DNA of 64,000 bases from Asparagopsis taxiformis. Taxonomy: Eukaryota; Rhodophyta; Florideophyceae; Bonnemaisoniales; Bonnemaisoniaceae. This document shows, piece by piece, positions 21,927 through 31,082 of the stretch (position 1 is the first letter of the stretch; each line of letters begins with the position of its first letter). The position numbers were made by a program, and so were the translations under genes. The stretch is taken from contig JALQPE010000653.1 of NCBI GenBank assembly GCA_030407315.1, forward strand, positions 1-64,000, read 5' to 3'. Below the pieces are notes generated by a model. That model made no database searches and had not been told where the DNA came from. It saw nothing but the letters and a program-made list of their open reading frames with translations.

Positions 21927-21941
21927 GTGAGGGGGGAGTAG
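21927..21941 (+). promoter_or_regulatory. Polypurine tract of Ty3 copy 1
   Basis: GTGAGGGGGGAGTAG immediately precedes the LTR start TGTAACGAAC. A purine-rich tract in this place primes plus-strand DNA synthesis in LTR elements. Confidence 0.85.
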
Positions 21942-22303
21942 TGTAACGAACTGAAGCTGATGCCAGCAATGGCCAGCATAAACTAGTGTATTCTAGACAC
22001 TACAAGTTACACTAAGTTTACTCATATACTATAGGCTGCTAGAAAGTAACTTGCTGTTACGCCTAGAAGTATCTAGTTGGCTATGTCATCGAGTGATGTC
22101 ATGATGGCATCATGTTAGATTTATTTTTGATGACATAATTTTATTTTGATTAGTATTTTCTAGAATTAGTTCGACATCGAACTACAATTCTATGGTGGGT
22201 ATAAAAAGGCATGGTCAACTCCGGTCTTGGGGGTTCGGAGGCATCATCGATCATTCAACTAAAACAACTACCACTCAGCTATCCCGTATACGCATTCGTT
22301 TCA
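21942..22303 (+). repeat. 3' LTR of Ty3 copy 1 (LTR1)
   Basis: 362 bp starting TGTAACGAACTGAAGCTGAT and ending TTCGTTTCA, with TG...CA ends. A TATA-like word (TATAAAAA) is at 22200. It differs from the copy-2 LTRs by a handful of substitutions and small indels in T and A runs. Confidence 0.95.
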
Positions 22304-22319
22304 AAGCTGCTGATAGTGC

Positions 22320-22324
22320 GTGGG
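22320..22324. repeat. Target site duplication GTGGG (left) of Ty3 copy 2
   Basis: GTGGG precedes the 5' LTR and is repeated at 38692-38696 right after the 3' LTR. A 5-bp duplication is normal for Ty3 integrase and shows that both LTRs belong to one insertion. Only 21 bases separate this element from LTR1. Confidence 0.95.
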
Positions 22325-22684
22325 TGTAACGAACTGAAGCTGATGCCAGCAATGGCCAGCATAAACTAGTGTATTCTAGACACTACAAGTTACACTAAGT
22401 TTACTCATATACTATAGGCTGCTAGAAAGTAACTTGCTGTTACGCCTAGAAGTATCTAGTTGGCTATGTCATCGAGTGATGTCATGATGGCATCATGTTA
22501 GATTTATTTTGATGACATAATTTTATTTTGATTAGTATTTTCTAGAATTAGTTCGACATCGAACTACAATTCTATGGTGGGTATAAAAGGCATGGTCAAC
22601 TCCGGTCTTGGGGGATCGGAGGCATCATCGATCATTCAACGAAAACAACTACCACTCAGCTATCCCGTATACACATTCGTTTCA
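22325..22684 (+). repeat. 5' LTR of Ty3 copy 2 (LTR2)
   Basis: 360 bp, TGTAACGAAC...GTTTCA. It contains the promoter word TATAAAA at 22582-22588, and transcription would start about 30 bp downstream, near 22615. Compared with LTR3 it lacks one A in the TATA run and has one G/A and one T/A difference. Confidence 0.96.
22582..22588 (+). promoter_or_regulatory. LTR TATA box
   Basis: TATAAAA in GGGTATAAAAGG, also present as TATAAAAA in LTR1 (22200) and LTR3 (38588). Its place about 100 bp from the LTR end fits an LTR promoter. Confidence 0.65.
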
Positions 22685-22685
22685 C

Positions 22686-22697
22686 TGGTAGCATCGC
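22686..22697 (+). promoter_or_regulatory. Candidate primer-binding site
   Basis: TGGTAGCATCGC begins one base after the LTR end. It would pair with a tRNA ending GCTACCA, which shares its last seven bases with many initiator-methionine tRNAs. The match is partial, so the primer identity is uncertain. Confidence 0.5.
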
Positions 22698-22784
22698 TTT
22701 CTACGGGCGCACTGAGTGAGCAGTTCGGCAAACGCCGGCCGCCTGCAAGCTCTTGGCTGAAAAGCCATCGTTGGGAGTTATTGA

Positions 22785-22985
22785 ACACCTGAGGGCAGGA
22801 GTGCCAGGTGTAAGAACTGTAGTGTCTGCTACCCCTTGAGCAAGGGTAAGTTACCTGAGGGCAGGAAGGCCAGGTAACTAAGGGCCTACAGGAGGGACTG
22901 TAAGTGGTCAACCCGAGGGCAGGAGAGCCGGGTTGTACCTGAGGGCAGGAGGGCCAGGTGGTGTCTGAGGGCTGGAGAGCCAGAC
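22785..22985 (+). other. Leader hairpin array with constant loop and covarying stems
   Basis: Five hairpins share the loop GAGGGCAGGAGNGCC or a close variant, but each has a different matched stem: ACACCT/AGGTGT (22785-22811), TTACCT/AGGTAA (22851-22877), CAACCC/GGGTTG (22909-22935), ACCT/AGGT (22936-22960) and GTCTG/CAGAC (22963-22985). Two further hairpins (TACCC...GGGTA, TACAG...CTGTA) lie between them. Compensating stem changes point to selection on RNA structure. Packaging, dimerisation or translation control are possible roles. Confidence 0.8.
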
Positions 22986-23487
22986 ATCCCACTTACAGAA
23001 CCTTGATCGGAAGTCTAGCTTCCTGGAGGGATTCTTGATTCTCAAGACTATCCTCTGACCAGTCCTGTGCTGTCGCCAATTGTATTCCCTATACATCCTA
23101 TTCCACTTGTTGGCTGTTAGCTAGGTGGACCGACAGGGTCACGGATACGGGTAACGCAGGCTTGATAGGGGTAAGGACTTGGACTAAGAGGGGTGGAGAG
23201 GAGATAGGAAAACTTGAGGAAAGTTGGGTACGGTCGACTCGCGAAACTTTCTTATAGGGTAAGGACACCGAAGGGTTTACATCGTAAACTGGTGGGGATA
23301 TCCCGAACGGATCGTTGAACCACATTCCCTGGGGTGGGTGTGATCAGAGTGCTGAAATTCCTCTCTCCGCGGGTAGAGGACCCGTCGTCAAAGGACGAAT
23401 CCTTTCAAAAATTGGAAACTGGAAATTTGTTGTTGAAGAAGAAAGAAGTTTTTTTAAGGTTTTACGTTTGGGAAGAACACTGTCATT
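22986..23487 (+). other. Retroelement 5' leader, non-coding
   Basis: About 500 bp between the hairpin array and the gag ATG, with no long plus-strand frame. It ends with an A/G-rich stretch before the gag start. Confidence 0.6.
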
Positions 23488-24255
23488 ATGTCGTTATTGA
23501 AGCCTAATAAGCCCCCGACATTCGATGGAACGCGTGATGCGTTTACTGTTCGGACGTGGCTACACTCTGTTGGAAGGTACATTTCTCTCATTCAGGTAGG
23601 CTCGGATGCAGAAATATCCGATAAACAAGCTATTGATTTCGCTTCGACGTTCATGACAGGGGTGGCTGCCAACTGGTGGTTTACCGTTGTCAACGGAGCG
23701 AAAATGCCTGATTCTTGGGAGGCCTTCTCAAACCTGGTTATTCAAGAGTTCGTTCCTCAAGATAGTGCTGTTAGAGCTCGCGATAAGCTCAGCAAGTTGA
23801 AACAGAAAACAAGCGTTTCTGCCTATCTTTCCGAGTTTAGGAACATCGTAATCAATATCCAGGATATGAGTGAGGGTGAGAAGTTGGCACGTTTCTGTGA
23901 AGGTCTCAAGTCTCATATTCTTCTAGATGTTCGCAAGAACAATCCATCGGACCTTGATGCCGCTGCAAATATTGCTCTTAGCGTTGATGGTGCTTATTAC
24001 GGAGCTGGGTTCTATACAGGAAAAGTTGTTCCTTCAAGTTATTCCGGGTACGCTCCCATGGAAATCGGCAACTTCGAGAAAAGCCATTCCATGAATGCCC
24101 AGAAGAGGAAGGATATTCGTGAGAACCTATGCTTTGTATGTCACAAGCCCGGTTGCAGAGCGTATAGGCACAAAGGGGAAGTCAAGAAGAGGCTTAATAC
24201 GAACAACACTCAGGTTCATTGGGGAGCACCAAGTTCCTTTCCACAGGAAAACTAG
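23488..24255 (+). CDS. gag: Ty3/gypsy Gag polyprotein
   Basis: A 255-residue capsid/nucleocapsid precursor. Residues about 45-180 have the retrotransposon Gag fold pattern (ANWWFTVV, WEAFSNLVIQEFVP, KLKQKTSVSAYLSEFRNI, RFCEGLKSHI). A short knuckle near residues 215-228 reads CFVCHKPGCRAYRHK, a C-C-C-H arrangement instead of the usual C-C-H-C. Gag would assemble the particle that packages element RNA in the cytoplasm. It starts at the first ATG after the long leader. The last 58 bases overlap the pol frame, which lies in -1 phase. The frame is intact. Confidence 0.93.
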   Translation: MSLLKPNKPPTFDGTRDAFTVRTWLHSVGRYISLIQVGSDAEISDKQAIDFASTFMTGVAANWWFTVVNGAKMPDSWEAFSNLVIQEFVPQDSAVRARDKLSKLKQKTSVSAYLSEFRNIVINIQDMSEGEKLARFCEGLKSHILLDVRKNNPSDLDAAANIALSVDGAYYGAGFYTGKVVPSSYSGYAPMEIGNFEKSHSMNAQKRKDIRENLCFVCHKPGCRAYRHKGEVKKRLNTNNTQVHWGAPSSFPQEN

Positions 24256-27200
24256 TCGGTCCTCCTAAAAACAAGTTGTACGCTCAGGATGGACCTGAAA
24301 AGAGTGTGAATGTTCGATGCGCTGATGCGCAAGTTAAGAGACCAGAAAAGCCAGGAAGGGCTGTTCCAAGGCAGGAGAAGGGCCGTGTAGAGCCGAGAGT
24401 CTTGGAAGCTGAATCAAATACTATTGTTGGGAAAGAAAGCATCACTACTGATGACCCTATACCAGTAGATCCATTATTGGTTTTCCATGGAAAGTTGAAC
24501 GGATTACCAGTCAAAGTATTGAAAGATGATGGATGCAATACCAACGTAGTAGGGGCCGAGTTTCTGAGGAAGCAGAAATCTCGAGGAAATTTCATGATTC
24601 AGAAAGAGAAAATACAAGTCTCACACTCTCGAAAAGGTTCCACGGAAGAAGCATCTGAAGTAATCATCAAAGGAACATTGAATATGGGTTCACATACCTA
24701 TACATCAAATTGGGTTGTTGCCAATTGTAGGTATGATGTTCTTTTGGGGATGCCATGGCATGTCGCCCACAATCCAGTTATCGATTACAAGAAAAGGATT
24801 GTGAAATGTGGCCATCAGTTGCTTCACGCCTGTAAAGATCCTGATGATCCAAGGATTCATGTGACGAATCTTGGAGTGAGAAAATTCAGAAAAATGTTAC
24901 GGAACAGGAAGAACAGTAATGACTTTGAAGTGTATCAAGTGTTCGAAAAGGAAAATATTCAGGGAATGAAAGGTTCCAAACACAGTGAGAGGTTGGGGAA
25001 GTTACTGACAAAGTACCAGGAAGTGTTCAGAAGTGATCTTCCAGATGGACTTCCTCCCAAGCGAACAGTAGATCACGCGATCGATGTTCAGAAAGATGCT
25101 AAACCTCCACTGAGACCTCTATTTCAGCTGTCTCCCGCGGAACTAAGAGCAGCTAAGGAATATGTCGAGGAACTGCTGAAGAAAGGAAAAATAAGATCAA
25201 GTAAGTCACCTTATGGAGCTCCTCTGTTCTTTGTCAAAGAGAAAGACAAGCTTCGTGGAGTAGTCGATTATCGAGCTTTGAATCGAATCACGAAGAGGAA
25301 CAATGCTCCATTGCCGAGATCTGATGAAATGTTTGATCGCCTTGGGGGATCAAAATATTTTTCAAAACTAGACCTCAAGACGGGGTTCCATCAGATCAGG
25401 GTGAAGCCGGAAGACATCGAGAAAACAGCGTTTAATACAAAATATGGGCAGTTCGAATATCTTGTCATGCCTATGGGTTTATGTAACGCTCCTGCAACGT
25501 TTCAGACCTTGATGAACCAGATTTTCTATGATTGCATTGATGTTTTCTTGGTTGTTTACATGGATGATCTACTAGTATTCAGCAAGACGGAAGAGGAACA
25601 TTTTCGGAATTTGGAAACTGTATTGGAACGTCTGAAGAGAAATGAATTGTACGTTTCTCCAAAGAAATGTGAATTCTTTCAGACAGAGATCGACTTCTTG
25701 GGATTTTTGGTTGGTAGAGACGGCATCAGGGTTAATCCAGAAAAGGTTGACGTCCTTAAAACCTGGCCAAAACCAAAATCATTGACAGAGTTGAGAAGTT
25801 TCCTTGGTCTCTTACAGTTTTTCCGAAGGTTCATTCCGAAATTCTCTGGGATTGCGGCTCCATTGACGGATCTGACGAAGAAAGAAAAGGGTATTGGACA
25901 ATGGGATGAAATCTGTGATGAAGCTTTCCAAAAATTGAAAGATGCAATGATTCAGGCTCCAATATTAGTTGCACCTGATTGGAGAAAGGCCTTCCGAGGT
26001 CATGTTGATGCATCTCAGCTCGCTGTTGGTGGTACTCTAACTCAGCTGGACGAGAATGGGAAGGATCGTGTTATTGCCTTCTACTCAAAGAAGTTATCAT
26101 CCACTGAGGCAGATTATACAGCGAATGACCGAGAACTTTTGGCTTTGATTTGTTTCTTGGAAAGATTTAGATGTTACCTCGAAGGAGTTGAATTTGAAAT
26201 ATTCACAGACAACCAAGTGCTAAAGAGTTTCTTTTCGAAAGCCAAGTTGAGTCGAAAAGAAGCGAGATGGTTGGAAACTCTAGGTAACTTTGGTATATTC
26301 CCGATAACCCTCAAACCTGGAAAGATTCATGTATTGGGTGATGTTTTATCAAGGGCTCCTCACGTTATAACTGGGCGAAATGCTTCATTTAGCAATATTG
26401 AAGTACCTGAAATCAATTTTGAGGACATTGTAACCCGATATGATGATGACCAGTTCTTCGGACCAGAGGTAAGAGCCATGGAAGGAGATTTTCCTGAAGA
26501 TGAGATTCAGAAACGGAAACTGGAAAAGATCATACCATTGTTTTGTCGTGAACGGGCGAGGCTATTTTACAATGGAAAGTTGTGTGTACCGAGAAGGTCT
26601 GTGTCCAGTATTTTGCAAATGGCACATGACTCTAGGATAAGCGGTCATTTCAAGTTCTTGAAGACGCTAGCAAGACTTGAAAAATTCCATTGGAGACACA
26701 AAGCCCGAGATGTCCGGAAGTATGTGGAGGGATGCATGAAGTGTCAGCAATACAAAGACTCTAATCAGAAGAAGTTGACTGATCCAACTTCTTTAGAGAT
26801 TCCTGAGAGAAGATGGGGATCTCTAGCAACCGACTTTATCGTAAGTCTACCCAAGACAAAAGACGGTTATGATGCCATAACTACCTGGGTAGACCGGTTG
26901 ACGAGAAGAGTTCATTTTATCAAGTCAAGAGGTACTGACACTGCTGAGGATGTTGCGAATGCATTCTTCTCCAACATATTCAAGCTTCATGGACTTCCTG
27001 ACAATGTGGTATCGGATCGAGATAGAAAGTTTACATCCAAGTTTTGGGATTGTTTGATGGAACTATGTGGCGTTAAGCTCAAGATGTCTACGAGCAGGCA
27101 CCCACAGACGGATGGCACGTCCGAAATCATGAATCGGATGATTGAGAACTATCTTCGGTGCTATTGTTCCTATAACCAAGACAATTGGGATGAACTTCTA

Positions 27201-27923
27201 CCATCTGCAGAGTTTTCCTACAATTCTGCTGTTTCTGAAGATCTAGGTATGTCCCCTTTTGAGCTGGACCTGGGATGGATTCCAAAGTCTCCTTTGGACT
27301 TTGTGTCTGGAAATGAGATACCTGTGCAAAGTGTTGAGGAATTCAAGAAACGGCTTACAGATTCTCTTGAAGATGCTAAGTACTCTTACAACATTGCGAA
27401 AGCAGCACAGAGTGCGTATGCCTCCAGAAAGTTCAAGGATCCAGACTATAGGGTGGGATCCAAGTTATGGATTAACAGGTCTTTGTTCAGGGATGCATAC
27501 TCCCAGTCTCAGGAAAAGGAGAAGTTGACAGCAAGACGTTTTGGACCGTTTGTTGTGAAGGAATTGATTGGCAAAAATGCAGTTAGGTTGGATCTTCCTG
27601 ATCATATCAAGATTCATCCTGTTGTTAATGTCAGCCACACAATTCCTCAAATAGAACAACCGAGTGATATTGCTGCTCCAATACCTCCTGTACCGGCCCC
27701 TGTCCCTGCTATTGAAGGTGATGAAATCGAGGTTGAAGCGATCTTGAATCATAGAAAAAGAGGACGAGGATATCAGTTCCTAACCTTGATGAAAGGTAGT
27801 CCTACGCATGATGCTTCATGGCAACCTACGAGGGATTTCATAGACAGAGATGGCACGAAGACTGGAATATGGTTAGAATACATCCGGAAGAAGAATATTC
27901 TACCGGAATATCATGATGAATAA
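24198..27923 (+). CDS. pol: Ty3/gypsy Pol polyprotein (PR-RT-RH-IN-chromodomain), -1 frame
   Basis: The frame is open from 24198 to the stop at 27923. A non-ATG codon at 24219 gives a 1,234-residue numbering. Domains are: an aspartic protease with D-D-G near residues 103-105 (usual D-S/T-G), reverse transcriptase with YMDD at about 447-450, RNase H at about 593-665 (HVDAS, TDNQ), integrase with an H2C2 zinc region at about 801-845 and a D,D-35-E core from about 871, and a chromodomain at about 1171-1215 (EVEAILNHRKRGRG, then a W-Q-P end). Pol copies RNA to DNA and integrates it; the chromodomain probably steers integration to marked chromatin. There is no in-frame ATG at the start, so -1 recoding from gag is likely, yet no classical X-XXY-YYZ heptamer is visible in the overlap. 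The frame is unbroken. Confidence 0.94.
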   Translation, partial: YEQHSGSLGSTKFLSTGKLVGPPKNKLYAQDGPEKSVNVRCADAQVKRPEKPGRAVPRQEKGRVEPRVLEAESNTIVGKESITTDDPIPVDPLLVFHGKLNGLPVKVLKDDGCNTNVVGAEFLRKQKSRGNFMIQKEKIQVSHSRKGSTEEASEVIIKGTLNMGSHTYTSNWVVANCRYDVLLGMPWHVAHNPVIDYKKRIVKCGHQLLHACKDPDDPRIHVTNLGVRKFRKMLRNRKNSNDFEVYQVFEKENIQGMKGSKHSERLGKLLTKYQEVFRSDLPDGLPPKRTVDHAIDVQKDAKPPLRPLFQLSPAELRAAKEYVEELLKKGKIRSSKSPYGAPLFFVKEKDKLRGVVDYRALNRITKRNNAPLPRSDEMFDRLGGSKYFSKLDLKTGFHQIRVKPEDIEKTAFNTKYGQFEYLVMPMGLCNAPATFQTLMNQIFYDCIDVFLVVYMDDLLVFSKTEEEHFRNLETVLERLKRNELYVSPKKCEFFQTEIDFLGFLVGRDGIRVNPEKVDVLKTWPKPKSLTELRSFLGLLQFFRRFIPKFSGIAAPLTDLTKKEKGIGQWDEICDEAFQKLKDAMIQAPILVAPDWRKAFRGHVDASQLAVGGTLTQLDENGKDRVIAFYSKKLSSTEADYTANDRELLALICFLERFRCYLEGVEFEIFTDNQVLKSFFSKAKLSRKEARWLETLGNFGIFPITLKPGKIHVLGDVLSRAPHVITGRNASFSNIEVPEINFEDIVTRYDDDQFFGPEVRAMEGDFPEDEIQKRKLEKIIPLFCRERARLFYNGKLCVPRRSVSSILQMAHDSRISGHFKFLKTLARLEKFHWRHKARDVRKYVEGCMKCQQYKDSNQKKLTDPTSLEIPERRWGSLATDFIVSLPKTKDGYDAITTWVDRLTRRVHFIKSRGTDTAEDVANAFFSNIFKLHGLPDNVVSDRDRKFTSKFWDCLMELCGVKLKMSTSRHPQTDGTSEIMNRMIENYLRCYCSYNQDNWDELLPSAEFSYNSAVSEDLGMSPFELDLGWIPKSPLDFVSGNEIPVQSVEEFKKRLTDSLEDAKYSYNIAKAAQSAYASRKFKDPDYRVGSKLWINRSLFRDAYSQSQEKEKLTARRFGPFVVKELIGKNAVRLDLPDHIKIHPVVNVSHTIPQIEQPSDIAAPIPPVPAPVPAIEGDEIEVEAILNHRKRGRGYQFLTLMKGSPTHDASWQPTRDFIDRDGTKTGIWLEYIRKKNILPEYHDE

Positions 27924-27945
27924 CTAAGTTGATGAGGACATCAAC

Positions 27946-27960
27946 TGTGTGAGGGGGGAA
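27946..27960 (+). promoter_or_regulatory. Polypurine tract of Ty3 copy 2, separated from its LTR
   Basis: TGTGAGGGGGGAA corresponds to the tract that abuts the LTR in copy 1. Here the nested TIR element begins at 27961, so the tract is 10.4 kb from the 3' LTR (only five bases, AATAG, remain beside the LTR). This should block correct plus-strand priming. Confidence 0.85.
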
Positions 27961-28200
27961 CGTCTGTGTTCTCGGAAATGGACGCGGACGTCCACAACCT
28001 CTAGTACACCTAGTATTACTAGGCGGACGTCCATGTTCTCCAGTATTTTTGGATGTCCGCCTAGAACCGGACGTCCATGTGGTCTAGTACGTCTAGTATT
28101 ACTAGGGCGACATTCATTGTTTCTAGTACCACGGATGTCCCCCTCGGGATGGACTTCCGCCATGTCTATGTCCACCTAGGACGGGCGCCGGTTCAGAAAT
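27961..28200. repeat. Left terminal and subterminal repeats (GGACGTCC/CTAGTA)
   Basis: The 34-bp TIR is followed by repeated GGACGTCCATG, the palindrome CTAGTATTACTAG (twice, near 28011 and 28095) and CTAGTAC words. The same vocabulary makes up the right end. Confidence 0.85.
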
Positions 28201-29392
28201 TCAAAAATTTCGAGCCCAGAAATTTCTGCCGCCGTGCTCGACATGGATGTCCGCATCCATCACGGCGACCACTCTATTTTTCCTTGTCGGTCGACTCCAA
28301 TTTCGTCTTTAATTTTTTCATCCTCTCGCTCACACCCCCTTCCAGTTGGTGCTCACCTCCTCCGTACTGTACCTCAAACACCCCCAATACCACTCTAGCA
28401 CGCATTTTTAGCTACCTATCCCCGCTTCCACGGTGCACACCTCCATTCCATACCTACTTTTCTGCTCTACCGTACAGATTTCGTATAACCAGTCCTCATA
28501 CTACCTCAGAATAGGGCAAAAACACCCCCTATCTCCTCGACCATGCTCTCCCCCATCACCTTTGCAACGTATTGTTCTTCAATACCCTCTCTCCTCTACC
28601 TTCAACCCCTCTCCTTCGCCCTCTCCACAAACTTCCCCTGCAGCTTACTCTTCGACCTGCTCCACCCCTCCCTCCCTCACCTGCTACATGCCCCCACGCC
28701 ATCCGCATCTTCGATACCGTATACACCACCACCACCACCACCGGCCCACGCTCCCGCTCCCACGCCGTCTCCCCAGAAACCTCCCCGCTCTGAGCCACAT
28801 ATCAACCCCCCACTTCGCACCCATCCTCCCACTCCCCTCCCTCCCCAAATACAATAACCCTCTTCTTCCCCATCACATCCCCACTCACCACAGCCAGAAC
28901 AGACGCCACCCCCCTTCCCACCTCTTTCTCCTCACTTTCCTAAAACCCCCTCCTCTCGGCGCCTTCAACCGCACCCTCCTACGGTCCCACCTAAACACCT
29001 CCTCCGCCCTCACTACCCCAACACCCCGCAGCGTCTCCCCAATCCCCATAATATGCTTGTCGGCACTCCTCTCCGAATCACAATCCAATCTAAACCCGCA
29101 CTCCGTACATTTCCACTTCCCCCTGTACCATCCCATCCCAAGATTCCATCCACCCCCCACAGAACACATCCTCATACCACAGAAGAATTTTCTTCCTCTC
29201 ATACCTCATCCTTAAAACCTCCATCTCTTCCATGTAAATTTCGATGTAAATATTTCCTCCACTATGCAAACTCATACATGTATGAGCGTATGCCTTTCCG
29301 CTTCGTCAACCCTGAATATTTGTATTCATGTATTCATAAAATAGGGCCACCCACATCCCTATCCCGTTCTGCAAGCTTTACAAACCACTAGA
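28200..29392. other. Strand-asymmetric, C/T-rich tract, no supported gene
   Basis: About 1.1 kb with strong pyrimidine bias on the plus strand (CCTCCCC, CACCACCACC, TCCCACC runs). It leaves long Pro/Ser/His-rich frames open on the plus strand (up to 260 codons) and Gly/Arg-rich ones on the minus strand. One minus frame (29202-28885) contains a possible zinc-binding CTECGFRLDCDSERSADKH, but two overlapping minus frames are equally open. I do not call a gene. Confidence 0.5.
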
Positions 29393-31082
29393 CGCATACT
29401 CCACAACTATACAACAAACACTACTCGCTATTTCAGACGACGCGGTACACAAATAGCGTAGTCTCAACCTTCCGTGACGCCTTCCCTGATGCGTACAAGT
29501 GCGAAACACGTCTAGACGTACATCAGAAGTGAGCGCGGGATTTTTCGGCACAGGAGATGCTGGGCCACCAAATTGATTTTTCGGAAATTTTAGAATTTCT
29601 GGGCTGGCCAGCAATGCAATCGAGCTGGACATCCACCGGACGTCCATTTCAGGTTGATCGTGAGAGAGTAGGGCGGGACCATGATGAAACAAGGACCAAG
29701 ACCTGTTCCTGACGTGTTGAGCCTGAAATCGACCCTTCGTAAGACGCGATTTTGGCTTACAGTTGGTGCTTACAGAAGCCAGTGATGACCCCGGTCGGGG
29801 CGGCAGCCGGTTCCTGGGGCCGTTGTGGCCAAATTAGACACCTTGATTTGAATTGAAATTTGGGCTATTCTCAAAAACATGCACATGTGAACATGTTTTT
29901 GAGATGGGGGTCTGCCGTACGGCACAATCGACCCGCCCAAATCGATGATTTTTCACAATTTTTTTCTGCCCGAAATTTTAGAATTTCTGGGCTCGCCAGC
30001 AATGCAATTGAGCTGGACATTCACCGGACGTCCATTTCAGGTTGGTCGAGTATTGCACATGGATACAGTTTTGCAGCTATTTCTCAGCCCAACATTTTAG
30101 AATTTCAGGGCTGACCAGCAATGTAACCGAGCCGGACTTCCACTGGACGTCCATTTCAAGTTAGGCTAGTGCTGCACATTTGCTCGCATCGCAGCAACTA
30201 AGCAAGTGTTGAGAGCACCGAGATGCCATGCAGACAAGGGGGAATCGGCTGCAAACGGCTTCCCTGGTCGGCGGCTGGATGTCTGGATGTGAATGGCTGC
30301 AAGCATGGAAATCTTGCTACCGCACAGCGCATACACACTGCAGCAGCACATCACTGACGCATGCGAAAGTTGGGTGCTGCAGTGCGTGGTTGTTTGTGTG
30401 TTTGTGTGTTTGTGTGTTTGTGTGTGTATGACGAACCTTGTGGTATCCCTAGGCGTGCACTGGTACAAAAAGTTTGGACTGCCCCATCGGTCGTACTTTG
30501 GCGCATTTACATGCATCGGAGAACGACCGAGGAGGTAGAGCAGCAATCGCTGTTGGCTGAGCGTCCAAATTGGAGGGCTTGGGGCAATGGTTCTATAGCA
30601 GTCATTTATAGGACGCCCACCGTTGATGACTGAGATCCACGGTGGGTTTAGTATTCATGGTGTTGTCCTGCATTGGCGGACGTCGAAGACGAGTACTTCC
30701 AGTGAGCGTCCAAGGTGAACAGCTCAGCAGAGGATTATGATGTGGATGTGAAGGCATGGATGAGGCCAGCAGGAACGTTTCTGCAAGATGGGCGTGAGTG
30801 GGTAAGTGAGCGGGGAGGGGCCGCTCGGGGCGCTTGGTAGCTTCTGGGGCCGTTGTGGCCAAATTAGAATCAAGCCTATGTCCGGCGGACGTCCTGAATT
30901 GCTTTATTTTTTGGGCTATTCTCAAAAACATGCACATGTGAACATGTTTTTGAGATGGGGGTGTGCCGTACGGCACTTTCGACCGCCCAAATCGATGTAT
31001 TTTTGCATTTTTTTTCTGACTGAAATTTTAGAATTTCTGGGCTCGCCAGCAATGCAATTGCGCTGGTCATTCACCGGACGTC
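29393..31082 (+). repeat. Left arm of large inverted repeat
   Basis: Pairs with 33707-35395 (coordinates sum to about 64,788). From about 29575 inward the arms look essentially identical; between 29393 and 29570 they are clearly diverged. The arm contains four copies of a roughly 75-bp unit (TTTTAGAATTTCTGGGCTCG ... CCGGACGTCCATTTC) near 29580, 29970, 30085 and 31015. It also has two copies of the hairpin CTCAAAAACATG...CATGTTTTTGAG and a TTTGTGTG microsatellite at about 30388-30430. Open frames in the arm are not supported as genes. Confidence 0.95.

Larger units (their letters stand above)
5154..22303 (+). mobile_element. Ty3/gypsy copy 1: 5'-truncated, interrupted by a TIR element
   Basis: From 5154 the sequence matches Ty3 copy 2 (25728 onward), beginning inside pol. 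Everything 5' of that point (LTR, leader, gag, protease, most of reverse transcriptase) is missing. The match stops at 5648, resumes at 20199 after the nested 14.55-kb insertion, and runs through the pol stop and the 3' LTR at 21942-22303. Downstream of 20201 I see only three substitutions against copy 2 before the LTR (positions 20668, 21784 and 21924), so the two copies are very recent relatives. The abrupt start shows no LTR and no identifiable target duplication, suggesting deletion or end-joining. Confidence 0.92.

Noticed and set aside
22200..22792. Short ORFs inside the LTRs (for example 22574-22792)
   Set aside because: They lie across LTR promoter and leader sequence, are not conserved in the other LTRs, and overlap the RNA hairpin region.
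24240..24255. Slippery site in CAGGAAAAC at the end of gag
   Set aside because: The heptamer in frame is G-GAA-AAC; the P-site tRNA would mismatch after a -1 slip, so it does not meet the X-XXY-YYZ rule.
28433..29215. 260-codon Pro/Ser/His-rich gene
   Set aside because: The open frame follows from the pyrimidine bias; overlapping plus frames are equally open and no domain is visible.
30228..30633. Val/Cys-rich small proteins
   Set aside because: They arise from the TTTGTGTG microsatellite in the inverted arm and its mirror at 34155-34560.
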